A DNA stretch of 9,199 nt from Verrucomicrobiota bacterium (GTDB lineage: Bacteria; Verrucomicrobiota; Verrucomicrobiia; Limisphaerales; JAGWYX01), in the NCBI GenBank assembly GCA_018969165.1, contig JAGWYX010000095.1, positions 1-9,199 of the forward strand. Reading direction: 5' to 3'. The notes under the pieces are model-generated. The model was not told where the DNA came from. It made no database searches and saw only the letters and a list, made by a program, of their open reading frames with translations. Position 1 is the stretch's first letter, and each line of letters starts with the position of its first letter. Below are positions 1-6,153 of this stretch, one piece after another. Made by a program: the position numbers and the translations under genes.

Positions 1-6
1 TGGCGA

Positions 7-255
7 ATGAAAACACGCGAGCTGGAATACGAGATTGTGATTGAAAAAGAAGAGGACCCCAAAGCCGGTTACTCCGTTTATTGCCCGGCCTTGCCCGGCT
101 GTTTTTCCAACGGCCGCACGCCTGCGGAAGCCAGACGGAACATGCGCGAGGCCATGGAGCTTTTTGTCCAAACGTTGAGGTCCCATGACGTGCCAATACC
201 ACGGCCGCGAAAGACGGTTCGGATCGATCAACTTAAACTCGCGGTTCCGGCATGA
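7..255 (+). CDS. hicB: HicB-family antitoxin
   Basis: This 82-residue protein is the likely antitoxin of a type II toxin-antitoxin pair; HicB proteins bind and neutralise the HicA mRNA interferase and often repress their own promoter. The partial-RNase-H-like HicB fold is visible: an N-terminal beta strand (residues 7-13, EYEIVIE), the hallmark YCPALPGCFSNG stretch (residues 25-36), then a helix rich in Ala, Arg and Glu (residues 39-57, containing EARRNMREAMELF) matching the usual 'EEAxxNxxEAI' element. The C-terminus is short and basic/proline-containing, and no separate helix-turn-helix or ribbon-helix-helix DNA-binding domain is evident, so autoregulation would need another route. The stop codon overlaps the start of the downstream toxin (ATGA), which indicates translational coupling. 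The start lies 7 bases into the window, so the promoter and any longer N-terminus cannot be seen. Confidence 0.9.
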   Translation: MKTRELEYEIVIEKEEDPKAGYSVYCPALPGCFSNGRTPAEARRNMREAMELFVQTLRSHDVPIPRPRKTVRIDQLKLAVPA

Positions 256-479
256 GCCGGTTCCCAAGCATCCGTGCGGCGGAGTTGGTCAAGTTTTTGA
301 AGGCGCGTGGCTTTGTCGAGGATCGGCAACGTGGTAGTCACTTGATTCTATGGCACCCGACGGCCCGGAAAGCGGTTTCGGTCCCGATTCACACCGGGCG
401 GGATTTGGGTCGCGGTTTGGCGTTGCGGATTCTACGCGAGGTCGGACTGACGGCTGAAGACTTTCTGAACTGGCGCTGA
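252..479 (+). CDS. hicA: HicA-family toxin (mRNA interferase)
   Basis: This 75-residue protein is the likely toxin partner of the HicB gene it overlaps. HicA proteins have a double-stranded-RNA-binding-like fold and cleave mRNA using a conserved histidine. Here the family pattern is clear: N-terminal helix (ELVKFLKARGF, residues 11-21), then the RQRGSHLIL strand with the likely catalytic His30, then a strand with HP and VSVPIH, and a final segment G-R-D-L-G-R-G-L-A-L-R-I-L-R-E-V-G corresponding to the usual 'ELxxGTLRxILRxAGL' helix. Length is normal for the family (about 60-85 residues). Gene order antitoxin then toxin, with a 4-bp overlap, is a common HicBA arrangement. The gene ends 12 nt before the CTP synthase ATG, an unusually tight junction between a toxin and an essential gene. 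Confidence 0.9.
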   Translation: MSRFPSIRAAELVKFLKARGFVEDRQRGSHLILWHPTARKAVSVPIHTGRDLGRGLALRILREVGLTAEDFLNWR

Positions 480-483
480 AAGG
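479..483 (+). promoter_or_regulatory. Ribosome binding site for pyrG
   Basis: AAAGG lies 8 nt upstream of the ATG at 492 and overlaps the last base of the hicA stop codon. It favours ATG 492 over the in-frame TTG at 486, which is only 3 nt away from this purine run and would add just Met-Arg before the conserved MKYIFVTGG start. Confidence 0.5.
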
Positions 484-491
484 CATTGCGA

Positions 492-2105
492 ATGAAATAC
501 ATCTTTGTCACCGGCGGCGTGGTGAGTTCGTTGGGCAAAGGCCTGACGGCGGCGGCGCTCGGCACGCTGCTCGAGAACCGCGGCCTGAAGGTCACGCTCC
601 AGAAATTCGATCCCTACCTCAACGTCGATCCCGGCACGATGAGCCCATTCCAGCACGGCGAGGTCTATGTGCTCGATGACGGTGCCGAGACGGACCTGGA
701 CCTGGGGCATTACGAACGGTTCACCCACACCAAGCTGACCCGGTTCAACAACCTCACCAGCGGGCAGGTCTATCAGACCGTGCTCAACAACGAGCGCGAG
801 GGCAAATACCTCGGCAAGACCGTCCAGGTCATCCCCCACGTCACCGACGAAATCCAGACGCGCATCCACCAGATCGCCGAGCAATCCAAGGCCGAGGTGG
901 TGATTACCGAGATCGGCGGCACCACCGGGGACATCGAAGGGTTGCCGTTCCTGGAGGCGATCCGCGAATTTGCCCTCGAAGTCGGCTTCAGCAACGCGAT
1001 CTTCATCCATGTCACCTTCGTGCCGTTCATCAAGGCGGCCGGCGAATTGAAGACCAAGCCGACCCAGCAATCGGTCGCCAAACTACGGGAAATCGGGATC
1101 ACGCCCCAAATCCTGGTCTGCCGCTGTGAACAGCCGCTCACCAAGGAACTGCGGCAGAAGATTTCGCTGTTCTGCAACGTCCCGTTCGAAGGCGTGGTCG
1201 AGGAAAAGGACGTGGACCACACGATCTACGAAGTGCCGCTCATGCTGCAGCGCGAGCGCATGGACGACCTGGTCTGCCGGCTGCTGCGGCTCGACACGCC
1301 GGCCGCCAACATGAGCCATTGGCAGGAAATCATCCGCAAACTCATCGCCCCGCAACACCGCGTCCGGATCGGCGTCGTCGGCAAATACATCGAATTACAG
1401 GACGCTTACAAGTCGGTCTATGAAGCCATCAGCCATGGTGGCATCGCCAATGACTGCGGCGTGCAGATCGAAAAGCTGGACGCCGAGGAAATCGAGAAGT
1501 TCGGCGCCGAAAAGGTGCTCAAGGGTGTGAACGGCGTCCTGGTGCCGGGCGGTTTCGGCGAACGCGGGATCGGGGGAAAAATCCTGGCGGCGCAGTATGC
1601 CCGCGAGAAGCAACTTCCCTACCTGGGCTTGTGCCTGGGAATGCAGGTGGCGACGATCGAGTTCGCCCGGCACGTCCTCAAGCTCGAGAAGGCCCACTCG
1701 ACCGAGTTCGACACCACGACGCCGCACCCGGTGATCTGCCTGCTCGATGAGCAGCGCAAGGTGACCAAGAAAGGCGGCACGATGCGGCTGGGGGCGCAGC
1801 CGTGCCAGTTGACGGTCGGGTCGCGCGCGGCGCAGCTTTACGGGGCGTTCGTGGTGAACGAGCGGCACCGGCACCGGTACGAATTCAACAACGCCTACCG
1901 GCAGCGGTTCGAGCAGGCCGGGTTCGTGTTCAGCGGCACTTCGCCGGACGGCAAGCTGGTCGAGGTGATCGAACTGCCGGAGCACCCGTTTTTCATCGCC
2001 TCGCAGTTCCATCCCGAGTTCCAGAGCAAGCCGCACCAGCCGCACCCGTTGTTCAAGGGCTTCATCGCCGCCGTCCACCAGCACCTGCACCGGAAACCGA
2101 TGTGA
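492..2105 (+). CDS. pyrG: CTP synthase (glutamine-hydrolysing)
   Basis: This 537-residue cytoplasmic enzyme makes CTP from UTP, ATP and glutamine, the last step of de novo pyrimidine nucleotide synthesis. The N-terminal synthetase domain begins at once with KYIFVTGGVVSSLGKGL (P-loop-like ATP site, residues 2-18) and contains the typical DPGTMSPFQHGEVYVLDDG stretch and the TEIGGTTGDIEGLPF motif with Mg/ATP-binding acidic residues. The C-terminal class I glutaminase domain begins near residue 290 (VRIGVVGKYIELQDAYKSV), has the PGGFGERG oxyanion loop, the nucleophile Cys381 in GLCLGMQ, and the His507/Glu509 pair in FHPEFQSKP. Length is close to the roughly 545 residues of the E. coli enzyme and no key residue is missing. 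The ATG at 492 is chosen over the TTG at 486 because it matches the conserved N-terminus and has AAAGG 8 nt upstream. It sits 12 nt after hicA; no kdsA, kdsB or eno neighbour is visible. Confidence 0.98.
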   Translation: MKYIFVTGGVVSSLGKGLTAAALGTLLENRGLKVTLQKFDPYLNVDPGTMSPFQHGEVYVLDDGAETDLDLGHYERFTHTKLTRFNNLTSGQVYQTVLNNEREGKYLGKTVQVIPHVTDEIQTRIHQIAEQSKAEVVITEIGGTTGDIEGLPFLEAIREFALEVGFSNAIFIHVTFVPFIKAAGELKTKPTQQSVAKLREIGITPQILVCRCEQPLTKELRQKISLFCNVPFEGVVEEKDVDHTIYEVPLMLQRERMDDLVCRLLRLDTPAANMSHWQEIIRKLIAPQHRVRIGVVGKYIELQDAYKSVYEAISHGGIANDCGVQIEKLDAEEIEKFGAEKVLKGVNGVLVPGGFGERGIGGKILAAQYAREKQLPYLGLCLGMQVATIEFARHVLKLEKAHSTEFDTTTPHPVICLLDEQRKVTKKGGTMRLGAQPCQLTVGSRAAQLYGAFVVNERHRHRYEFNNAYRQRFEQAGFVFSGTSPDGKLVEVIELPEHPFFIASQFHPEFQSKPHQPHPLFKGFIAAVHQHLHRKPM

Positions 2106-2128
2106 ACCACTCCACATGGGCCTTTTTT
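2097..2128 (+). terminator. Weak candidate rho-independent terminator after pyrG
   Basis: The end of pyrG and the following bases can fold into a short stem: CC-G-ATGTG (2097-2104) against CACAT-G-GG (2113-2120), with one G-G mismatch and an 8-nt loop. CC and a run of six T (2123-2128) follow. The stem is short and includes the pyrG stop codon, so this is only a candidate. The same T-run lies at the point where the following gene's family-like N-terminus is interrupted by a stop codon, so the T-run may simply belong to that reading frame. Confidence 0.3.
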
Positions 2129-2169
2129 AAACCATCGAGCTTCAGGCACGGAGTCGGCACCTGCAGTTT

Positions 2170-2658
2170 TTGGTCATCGGTGGCTTGGCCGTGAACTTCC
2201 ATGGATATTCCCGTGACACAGCAGACCTGGACCTCCTCATCTCGTCAGCGAAGCGGAAGGGATGGTTGACCCTCTTCTCTGGTTTGGGCTACACGGTCTA
2301 CATCGACAAGGGTGCGTTCATCCAACTCTCACCTCCTCGACAAGGGGAATGGCCGGTGGATTTGATGATGGTTGGCGAACCGACGTTCCGGCCCATGCTC
2401 AACCAGGGGCGGGCCGTGGAGATCTACGGCACGCGGATGATTATCCCCGACCTGGAGCACTTGCTCACGCTCAAGTTGCACGTCTTGAAACACGCCAACA
2501 TCGGCCGATTCATGAAGGATTTTCTGGACGTTGAGAATCTCGTGCGGGTGAACAGAATTGACCTGCGTTCAGAGGTCGTTCGACGGTTGTTCCTCAAGTA
2601 CGGCACCGCAGAATTGTATGAAAAAGCATCCCACGCCTGCGCCACCAGGGAAGTATGA
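2170..2658 (+). CDS. Nucleotidyltransferase-fold protein (AbiEii-like/minimal NTase), 5' end possibly damaged
   Basis: This 162-residue protein carries the N-terminal signature of the DNA polymerase beta-like nucleotidyltransferase superfamily: VIGGLAVNFHGYSRDTADLDLL, with the GG at residues 4-5, the metal-binding DLD at Asp19/Asp21, and a likely third acidic residue, Asp64, in WPVDLMMVG. Proteins of this type occur in AbiEii-like toxin modules and other accessory modules, where some attach nucleotides to RNA or protein targets; the substrate here is unknown. The start is problematic. The only usable start in the open frame near the first conserved strand is TTG 2170 (or CTG 2161). In the same frame upstream, an ATG at 2116 reads MGLF, then TAA at 2128-2130, then TIELQARSRHLQF, which directly continues the fold. 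This looks like an N-terminal helix cut off by a nonsense change, so the gene may be a recent pseudogene or may start late at TTG. It overlaps the following small gene by 41 bp. Confidence 0.7.
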   Translation: MVIGGLAVNFHGYSRDTADLDLLISSAKRKGWLTLFSGLGYTVYIDKGAFIQLSPPRQGEWPVDLMMVGEPTFRPMLNQGRAVEIYGTRMIIPDLEHLLTLKLHVLKHANIGRFMKDFLDVENLVRVNRIDLRSEVVRRLFLKYGTAELYEKASHACATREV

Positions 2659-2848
2659 GCTCAACGAAGCGGCCTTGGAGCCGAACCTGGAGTTCCCGGT
2701 GGTGTCGGACTTCATCTCCAAGACTCCGCGCCTTGGTCCCCAGGTGATGTTGGAGCGGATCGCGCAGACGATGCCTTGGCGCAGCACGCGGCCCGGAGAG
2801 CAGGAGCGACGGGCACGCGAAAAGGTCGCCGCGGAGTTTGTGCTGTGA
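2618..2848 (+). CDS. Unrecognised 76-residue protein overlapping the nucleotidyltransferase
   Basis: I do not recognise a named family. The frame is open upstream of 2618, but the ATG at 2618 (MKKHPTPAPPGKYELNEAAL) is the natural start. The protein has a Pro-rich basic N-terminus, then FPVVSDFISKTPRLGP (residues 26-41), a helix-like VMLERIAQTMPW (43-54) and a charged C-terminal helix rich in Arg/Glu ending EFVL (58-76). It lies wholly downstream of the nucleotidyltransferase's conserved core and overlaps its last 41 bp in another frame, so the two are probably co-translated. A small partner next to a minimal nucleotidyltransferase would fit an antitoxin or regulatory subunit, but no HEPN motif (RxxxxH) or DNA-binding motif is visible, so this is inference only. 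There is no strong Shine-Dalgarno sequence before the ATG, which is consistent with coupling to the upstream gene. Confidence 0.55.
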   Translation: MKKHPTPAPPGKYELNEAALEPNLEFPVVSDFISKTPRLGPQVMLERIAQTMPWRSTRPGEQERRAREKVAAEFVL

Positions 2849-3257
2849 GCCACTTCCAACGAGTGGGCCACCGGAGCTCAGCGCAGGTCCAGTCCACCGG
2901 ATGGGAGAGGGAGGGGCTTTCGGCGTCACTGGTCTCATTGTGGTCCGGGGGCGCCAGCACACCTCAGAGCGTGTTTTGAAAATGGAGCGCGGCTGTGTCG
3001 AAGACCAGCCGCAGCGCTTCGGCCGGGAGGAAGGGGTTGGAAACGCCGGGCGTGCTGCGGCTGGTCGGGGACGACCCAGCCGCGCTCCGCATTTTTCAAA
3101 CGCGGTCTCAGGCTGCGAGGCCGAGAGCATGCTCTCCGGAATTCTTCGCGGCCAAACCCCCAAGCGGTTCTCGATTGACGGTTCAACGGGGCACCGGTTT
3201 AACCTCTCCACGAGCCGACGGCAGTCCCGCGGCCCGGCAATACCGTTAGCACCATCA
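2849..3257. other. 409-bp intergenic stretch with no convincing gene
   Basis: The folC frame stays open through this region, but the translated sequence is low-complexity, Arg/Gly/Ser-rich and unlike any folC N-terminus. The convincing contents are the two-hairpin inverted repeat at 2975-3100 and a perfect 14-bp palindrome GAGAGCATGCTCTC at 3123-3136. I could identify neither a promoter nor a strong ribosome binding site for folC. The segment 2849-2970 shows no recognisable structure. Confidence 0.5.
2975..3100. repeat. Two-hairpin inverted-repeat element, copy 1
   Basis: The ends TTTGAAAATGGAGCGCGG (from 2975) and CCGCGCTCCGCATTTTTCAAA (to 3100; written here by its key parts) are near-perfect inverted complements, with outer arms of about 43-51 bp around an inner 32-nt loop (3018-3049). 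Each arm also folds on itself. The left arm has GCGGCTG (2989-2995) pairing with CAGCCGC (3006-3012). The right arm has GCGGCTGG (3057-3064) pairing with CCAGCCGC (3076-3083). The core GGAGCGCGGCT and CCGCAGC is shared with the element at 5977-6087, so both look like members of one dispersed non-coding family, comparable in style to REP/BIME or MITE elements. It contains no gene. From memory, repeats with a GGAGCGCGGCTG core are common between genes in Verrucomicrobiota genomes, but I cannot verify that here. Confidence 0.8.
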
Positions 3258-4541
3258 ATGACCTACTCCGAATCCATTCAATTCCTTTATCGACTGCGCT
3301 GGTTCGGCGCCAAGCTCGGGCTCGAGAACGCCGTCCAACTCGCCGCCCTGGCCGGCAACCCGCACCAGAAACTGCGGTTCATCCACGTCGCCGGCACCAA
3401 CGGCAAGGGCTCGACCTGCGCCCTGCTCGAAAGCATTTACCGCGCCGCCGGCCGGCGCGTCGGCCTCTACACCTCGCCCCACCTCGTCGCCTTCGGCGAA
3501 CGCATCCAGGTCAACCGCCAGCCCATCCCCGAAGCCGAGATTGCGCGCCTGGTCGAAGAACTGCAGCCCCTGTTGAAACTATTCCCCGCCGAGCATCACC
3601 CGACCTTTTTCGAGGCGGTGACGGTCATGGCCCTGCGTTACTTCGCCAAGCAGCGATGCGATCTGGTGATTTGGGAGACCGGCCTCGGCGGTCGGTTGGA
3701 CGCCACCAACATCGTCACGCCACTGGCCAGCGTCATCACCAACATCCAGTTCGACCACCAGCGTTGGCTGGGCCAGACGCTGGCGCAGATCGCTTCCGAG
3801 AAGGCCGGGATTCTCAAGCCCGGCGTGCCGGCCGTGACCGCGACAGACGAACCGGAAGCTTTGGCCGTCATTCAGGAAACGGCGTTGCATCAGCGTAGTC
3901 CGCTGACCCTGGTGACGCCCGCTCACACCCAGCATCCGCCGCTGAACACCCTCCGACTTCCATTGCTGGGCTGGCATCAACGCATGAACGCCGCCGTCGC
4001 CCTGGCCACCGTACACCTCCTCCAGTCTCAATTGCCGGTCAACGACGCCGCGCTCCGCCTCGGCCTGGAAACCGTCCAATGGCCCGGGCGCCTCCAACTA
4101 GTCGTGCTGCCGTCCGGGCAGAAAGTCCTGCTCGACGGCGCGCACAACTCGGGCGGCGCCACCGTGCTGCGCGCCGCCTTCGAAGAATATTTTCCGCAGG
4201 TGCGTCCGACCGTCATCCTCGGGATCATGCAAGATAAGGACTGGGACTTGATGTGTGAAATTCTGGCCCCGCTGGGGTCGCGCATCCTGTGTGTGCCCGT
4301 GAGCAGCGAGCGCAGCGCCGACCCGCAGAAACTCCACGACGCTTGCCTGCGCACCAATCCCGAAGCCGAGGTCCGGACGTGTGCTTCGCTGGCGCAAGCC
4401 CTCGAATTGACCGCCGCGGATCCGTTCGTAGTGATTGCCGGCTCGCTTTACCTCATCGGTGAGGCGATGGAACGACTGCACCTGACCGCGACACCGCGCA
4501 GCGACGAGAAGGCGCTGAACGAATGGACCGCGACGCGGTGA
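3258..4541 (+). CDS. folC: Folylpolyglutamate synthase / dihydrofolate synthase
   Basis: This 427-residue Mur-ligase-family enzyme adds glutamate to folates in the cytoplasm (and in many bacteria also makes dihydrofolate from dihydropteroate) using ATP. The ATP-binding loop HVAGTNGKGST is at residues 43-53 (Lys50), followed by YTSPHL (71-76), ETGLGGRLDATN (141-152) and the FDH...LG.T...IASEKAGILKPG block (166-190), where Lys183 corresponds to the lysine that is carbamylated in the family. GWHQRMNAAVA and the C-terminal domain motif LLDGAHNSGG are also present. Length is normal. ATG 3258 is chosen because MTYSESIQFLYRL matches the usual N-terminus; the frame remains open for another 420 bp upstream but that sequence is not family-like. 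The ribosome binding site is weak. The neighbour accD, often found beside folC, is absent. The gene converges on the sialidase gene, leaving a 46-bp gap. Confidence 0.95.
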   Translation: MTYSESIQFLYRLRWFGAKLGLENAVQLAALAGNPHQKLRFIHVAGTNGKGSTCALLESIYRAAGRRVGLYTSPHLVAFGERIQVNRQPIPEAEIARLVEELQPLLKLFPAEHHPTFFEAVTVMALRYFAKQRCDLVIWETGLGGRLDATNIVTPLASVITNIQFDHQRWLGQTLAQIASEKAGILKPGVPAVTATDEPEALAVIQETALHQRSPLTLVTPAHTQHPPLNTLRLPLLGWHQRMNAAVALATVHLLQSQLPVNDAALRLGLETVQWPGRLQLVVLPSGQKVLLDGAHNSGGATVLRAAFEEYFPQVRPTVILGIMQDKDWDLMCEILAPLGSRILCVPVSSERSADPQKLHDACLRTNPEAEVRTCASLAQALELTAADPFVVIAGSLYLIGEAMERLHLTATPRSDEKALNEWTATR

Positions 4542-4587
4542 GATGTAGCCGCGGGACACGTCCAGGTCCACTCGCTTGATCGCGCCG

Positions 4588-5889
4588 TCAGGGGTCTCCC
4601 GCCATCACCCAGGCTTCGTTGAAATGGGCGTGTTTGATCGACTTGGCGGCCGGATCGCCGTCCTGGTCGCGCGGGAGATTGCGCCGGCTGAGATGAAAAC
4701 TGTAGCTGGCGTGCAATGTGCCGTCGCGCGCCTGGATGATCGACGGGTAATGGTAGGAACCGGCCTCAGGACCGGGTGGGTCGTATTCGAGGTGGCGCTT
4801 CCATTTCCAGGTGCGGCCTTCGTCGTCGGAAACTTGCACCGCCAGGCTGTTGCGCGCTCGCTCGCTATCGTTGCTGATCAGCACCCAGTGGCCGTTGCGC
4901 AGCCCGATGATTTCCGCTCCGGAACCGGGGTTGGGCAGGTCCGTGTTGGTGACGGGGCTCCAGGTTTCGCCGCGGTCGCGCGATTCGCTCTGGGCGAGGC
5001 GATGGGGCGGCGGGCCGTTATGGCGCATGAGGGTGTAGAGCGAGCCATCGCGCCGCCGCACGATGCTCGGTTGGATGTTGCCCAGGCCAACCAGCGGCGT
5101 GCTCGTGTGCCAGGTCTGGCCCCAATCGTCGGTGATCGCCATCAGCGAGAACGAAAAACCGTCGTGATAAAGCGGCACGATCAGGCGGCGGCCGTCCAGG
5201 ACGAACGGATGGGCGCGCGTCATCCAACCCAAGCGCCGGTAGAGTTCATTGCGGGCGTGCTGGCGGATGCCGGCGAAGAAGGCCTGCGCTTGCTGACGTC
5301 GATCCTCGGGCAGGCGGCTGATCGCGGACGATTGCTCGAACGCCGAAAGCGCCGCGTCCACCTCGGCGGGGAAGCGCGGCCCGGGCGTCACGTGGAGCAC
5401 CTCGCTGGTCTCCCAACGCGGCGGGCCGTCGTGGTGATAGTTGCGGCTGGTGCGGACCTTGAGCAAGGCGCTCTCCCAGGTATGGGCGAGGATGGTGGTG
5501 TAGAAGAGCCAGAGCCGCCGTTGCGGATCGATCAGCATGCAGGGGTTGCCGTCAGGGTAACCGAGGGTGTCGGCCATGACGAAGCGTGGGCTCCAGTGTT
5601 TCGAACCACGGCGCAGGCGGGCCCCTTCGATTTTCACGTCGTCGGCCGTGCGTTCTCCCGAGCCGTGGAACCAACAAACCAGGAGGTCGCCTTCGGGCGT
5701 TTCCACGATGCACGAGGCGTGGTTGTGCCAGGTCTCGAGCGGGAAGATCAGTTCGGATTCCAGAAACGGTTTCTCCGCGTGCGCGCGGCGGAACCCTTCC
5801 GTAGCTGCGAACGCCCGGCTCAAAACCAGGAGTGAGGTCAGCAGCACGCGCACCCCGACCCTAAGGCGGGCGGGAACGGTCATGTCCAT
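4588..5889 (-). CDS. Secreted sialidase-like protein (BNR/Asp-box beta-propeller)
   Basis: This 433-residue protein resembles the exo-alpha-sialidase (BNR repeat) family, whose members release terminal sugars such as sialic acid from glycans outside the cytoplasm. The true substrate cannot be read from the sequence. Residues 1-29 form a Sec-type signal peptide: basic start, LLTSLLVLS core, AFA cleavage region. Three Asp-boxes mark propeller blades: TDDWGQTW (253-260), SRDRGETW (303-310) and SDDEGRTW (354-361). The N-terminal part HNHASCIVETPEGDLLVCWFHGSGE matches the usual first blade with the family's early Arg/Glu region, and the C-terminus ends IKHAHFNEAWV. Residues about 174-222 form a polar, helix-rich segment between blades. 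Two starts are possible, ATG at 5889 or at 5883 (MDMTV), and no strong ribosome binding site separates them. It is divergent from the S9 peptidase gene, with a repeat element in the shared upstream region. Confidence 0.85.
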   Translation of the reverse strand: MDMTVPARLRVGVRVLLTSLLVLSRAFAATEGFRRAHAEKPFLESELIFPLETWHNHASCIVETPEGDLLVCWFHGSGERTADDVKIEGARLRRGSKHWSPRFVMADTLGYPDGNPCMLIDPQRRLWLFYTTILAHTWESALLKVRTSRNYHHDGPPRWETSEVLHVTPGPRFPAEVDAALSAFEQSSAISRLPEDRRQQAQAFFAGIRQHARNELYRRLGWMTRAHPFVLDGRRLIVPLYHDGFSFSLMAITDDWGQTWHTSTPLVGLGNIQPSIVRRRDGSLYTLMRHNGPPPHRLAQSESRDRGETWSPVTNTDLPNPGSGAEIIGLRNGHWVLISNDSERARNSLAVQVSDDEGRTWKWKRHLEYDPPGPEAGSYHYPSIIQARDGTLHASYSFHLSRRNLPRDQDGDPAAKSIKHAHFNEAWVMAGDP

Positions 5890-5976
5890 AGCCGTGCGGT
5901 CATCCGGAATTGTTCACCCGAGCAAAACAGGCGGCGCCCAAACCGTCAAGACCGCCCATCTGCCGCAATTCTCATT

Positions 5977-6087
5977 CCGGAGCGCGGGTCTGCGACCCGC
6001 AGCGGCGACGGTGCTGACGGGGCCTGGAAATGCCCTAGACGCAAGCGGCCGGGCGAGCCTGCTGCGGCTCACAGAGCCGCGCTCCGG
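5977..6087. repeat. Two-hairpin inverted-repeat element, copy 2
   Basis: Left arm 5977-6003 and right arm 6061-6087 are inverted complements at 24 of 27 positions. Each arm is itself a hairpin with a 7-bp perfect stem and 3-nt loop: GCGGGTC-TGC-GACCCGC (5984-6000) and GCGGCTC-ACA-GAGCCGC (6064-6080). The stem differences between the two arms preserve pairing within each hairpin, which suggests that folding matters. The core GGAGCGCGG...CCGCAGC matches the element at 2975-3100. It lies in the 264-bp divergent region between the sialidase and peptidase genes, where it could affect either promoter or act as a bidirectional mRNA-end structure. Confidence 0.8.
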
Positions 6088-6153
6088 GCCAAAATGTGAA
6101 TGGCTGGCCAATCTGATTGACCCGCTCTCTGCCAGGCGACATTCTTTTTCCCC

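Noticed and set aside
2838..3257. Upstream extension of the folC frame
   Set aside because: The extra 140 residues are unlike any folC N-terminus and run through the inverted repeat; ATG 3258 begins the conserved sequence.
4542..4587. Possible continuation of the sialidase C-terminus in another frame (reads TPDGAIKRVDLDVSRGY)
   Set aside because: The sialidase already ends with a typical FNEAWV tail, and I cannot tie this short peptide to a family; it may be chance.
4576..5835. 419-codon open frame on the plus strand opposite the sialidase gene
   Set aside because: Antisense shadow of the sialidase, which has a signal peptide and Asp-boxes; the plus-strand translation shows no recognisable domain.
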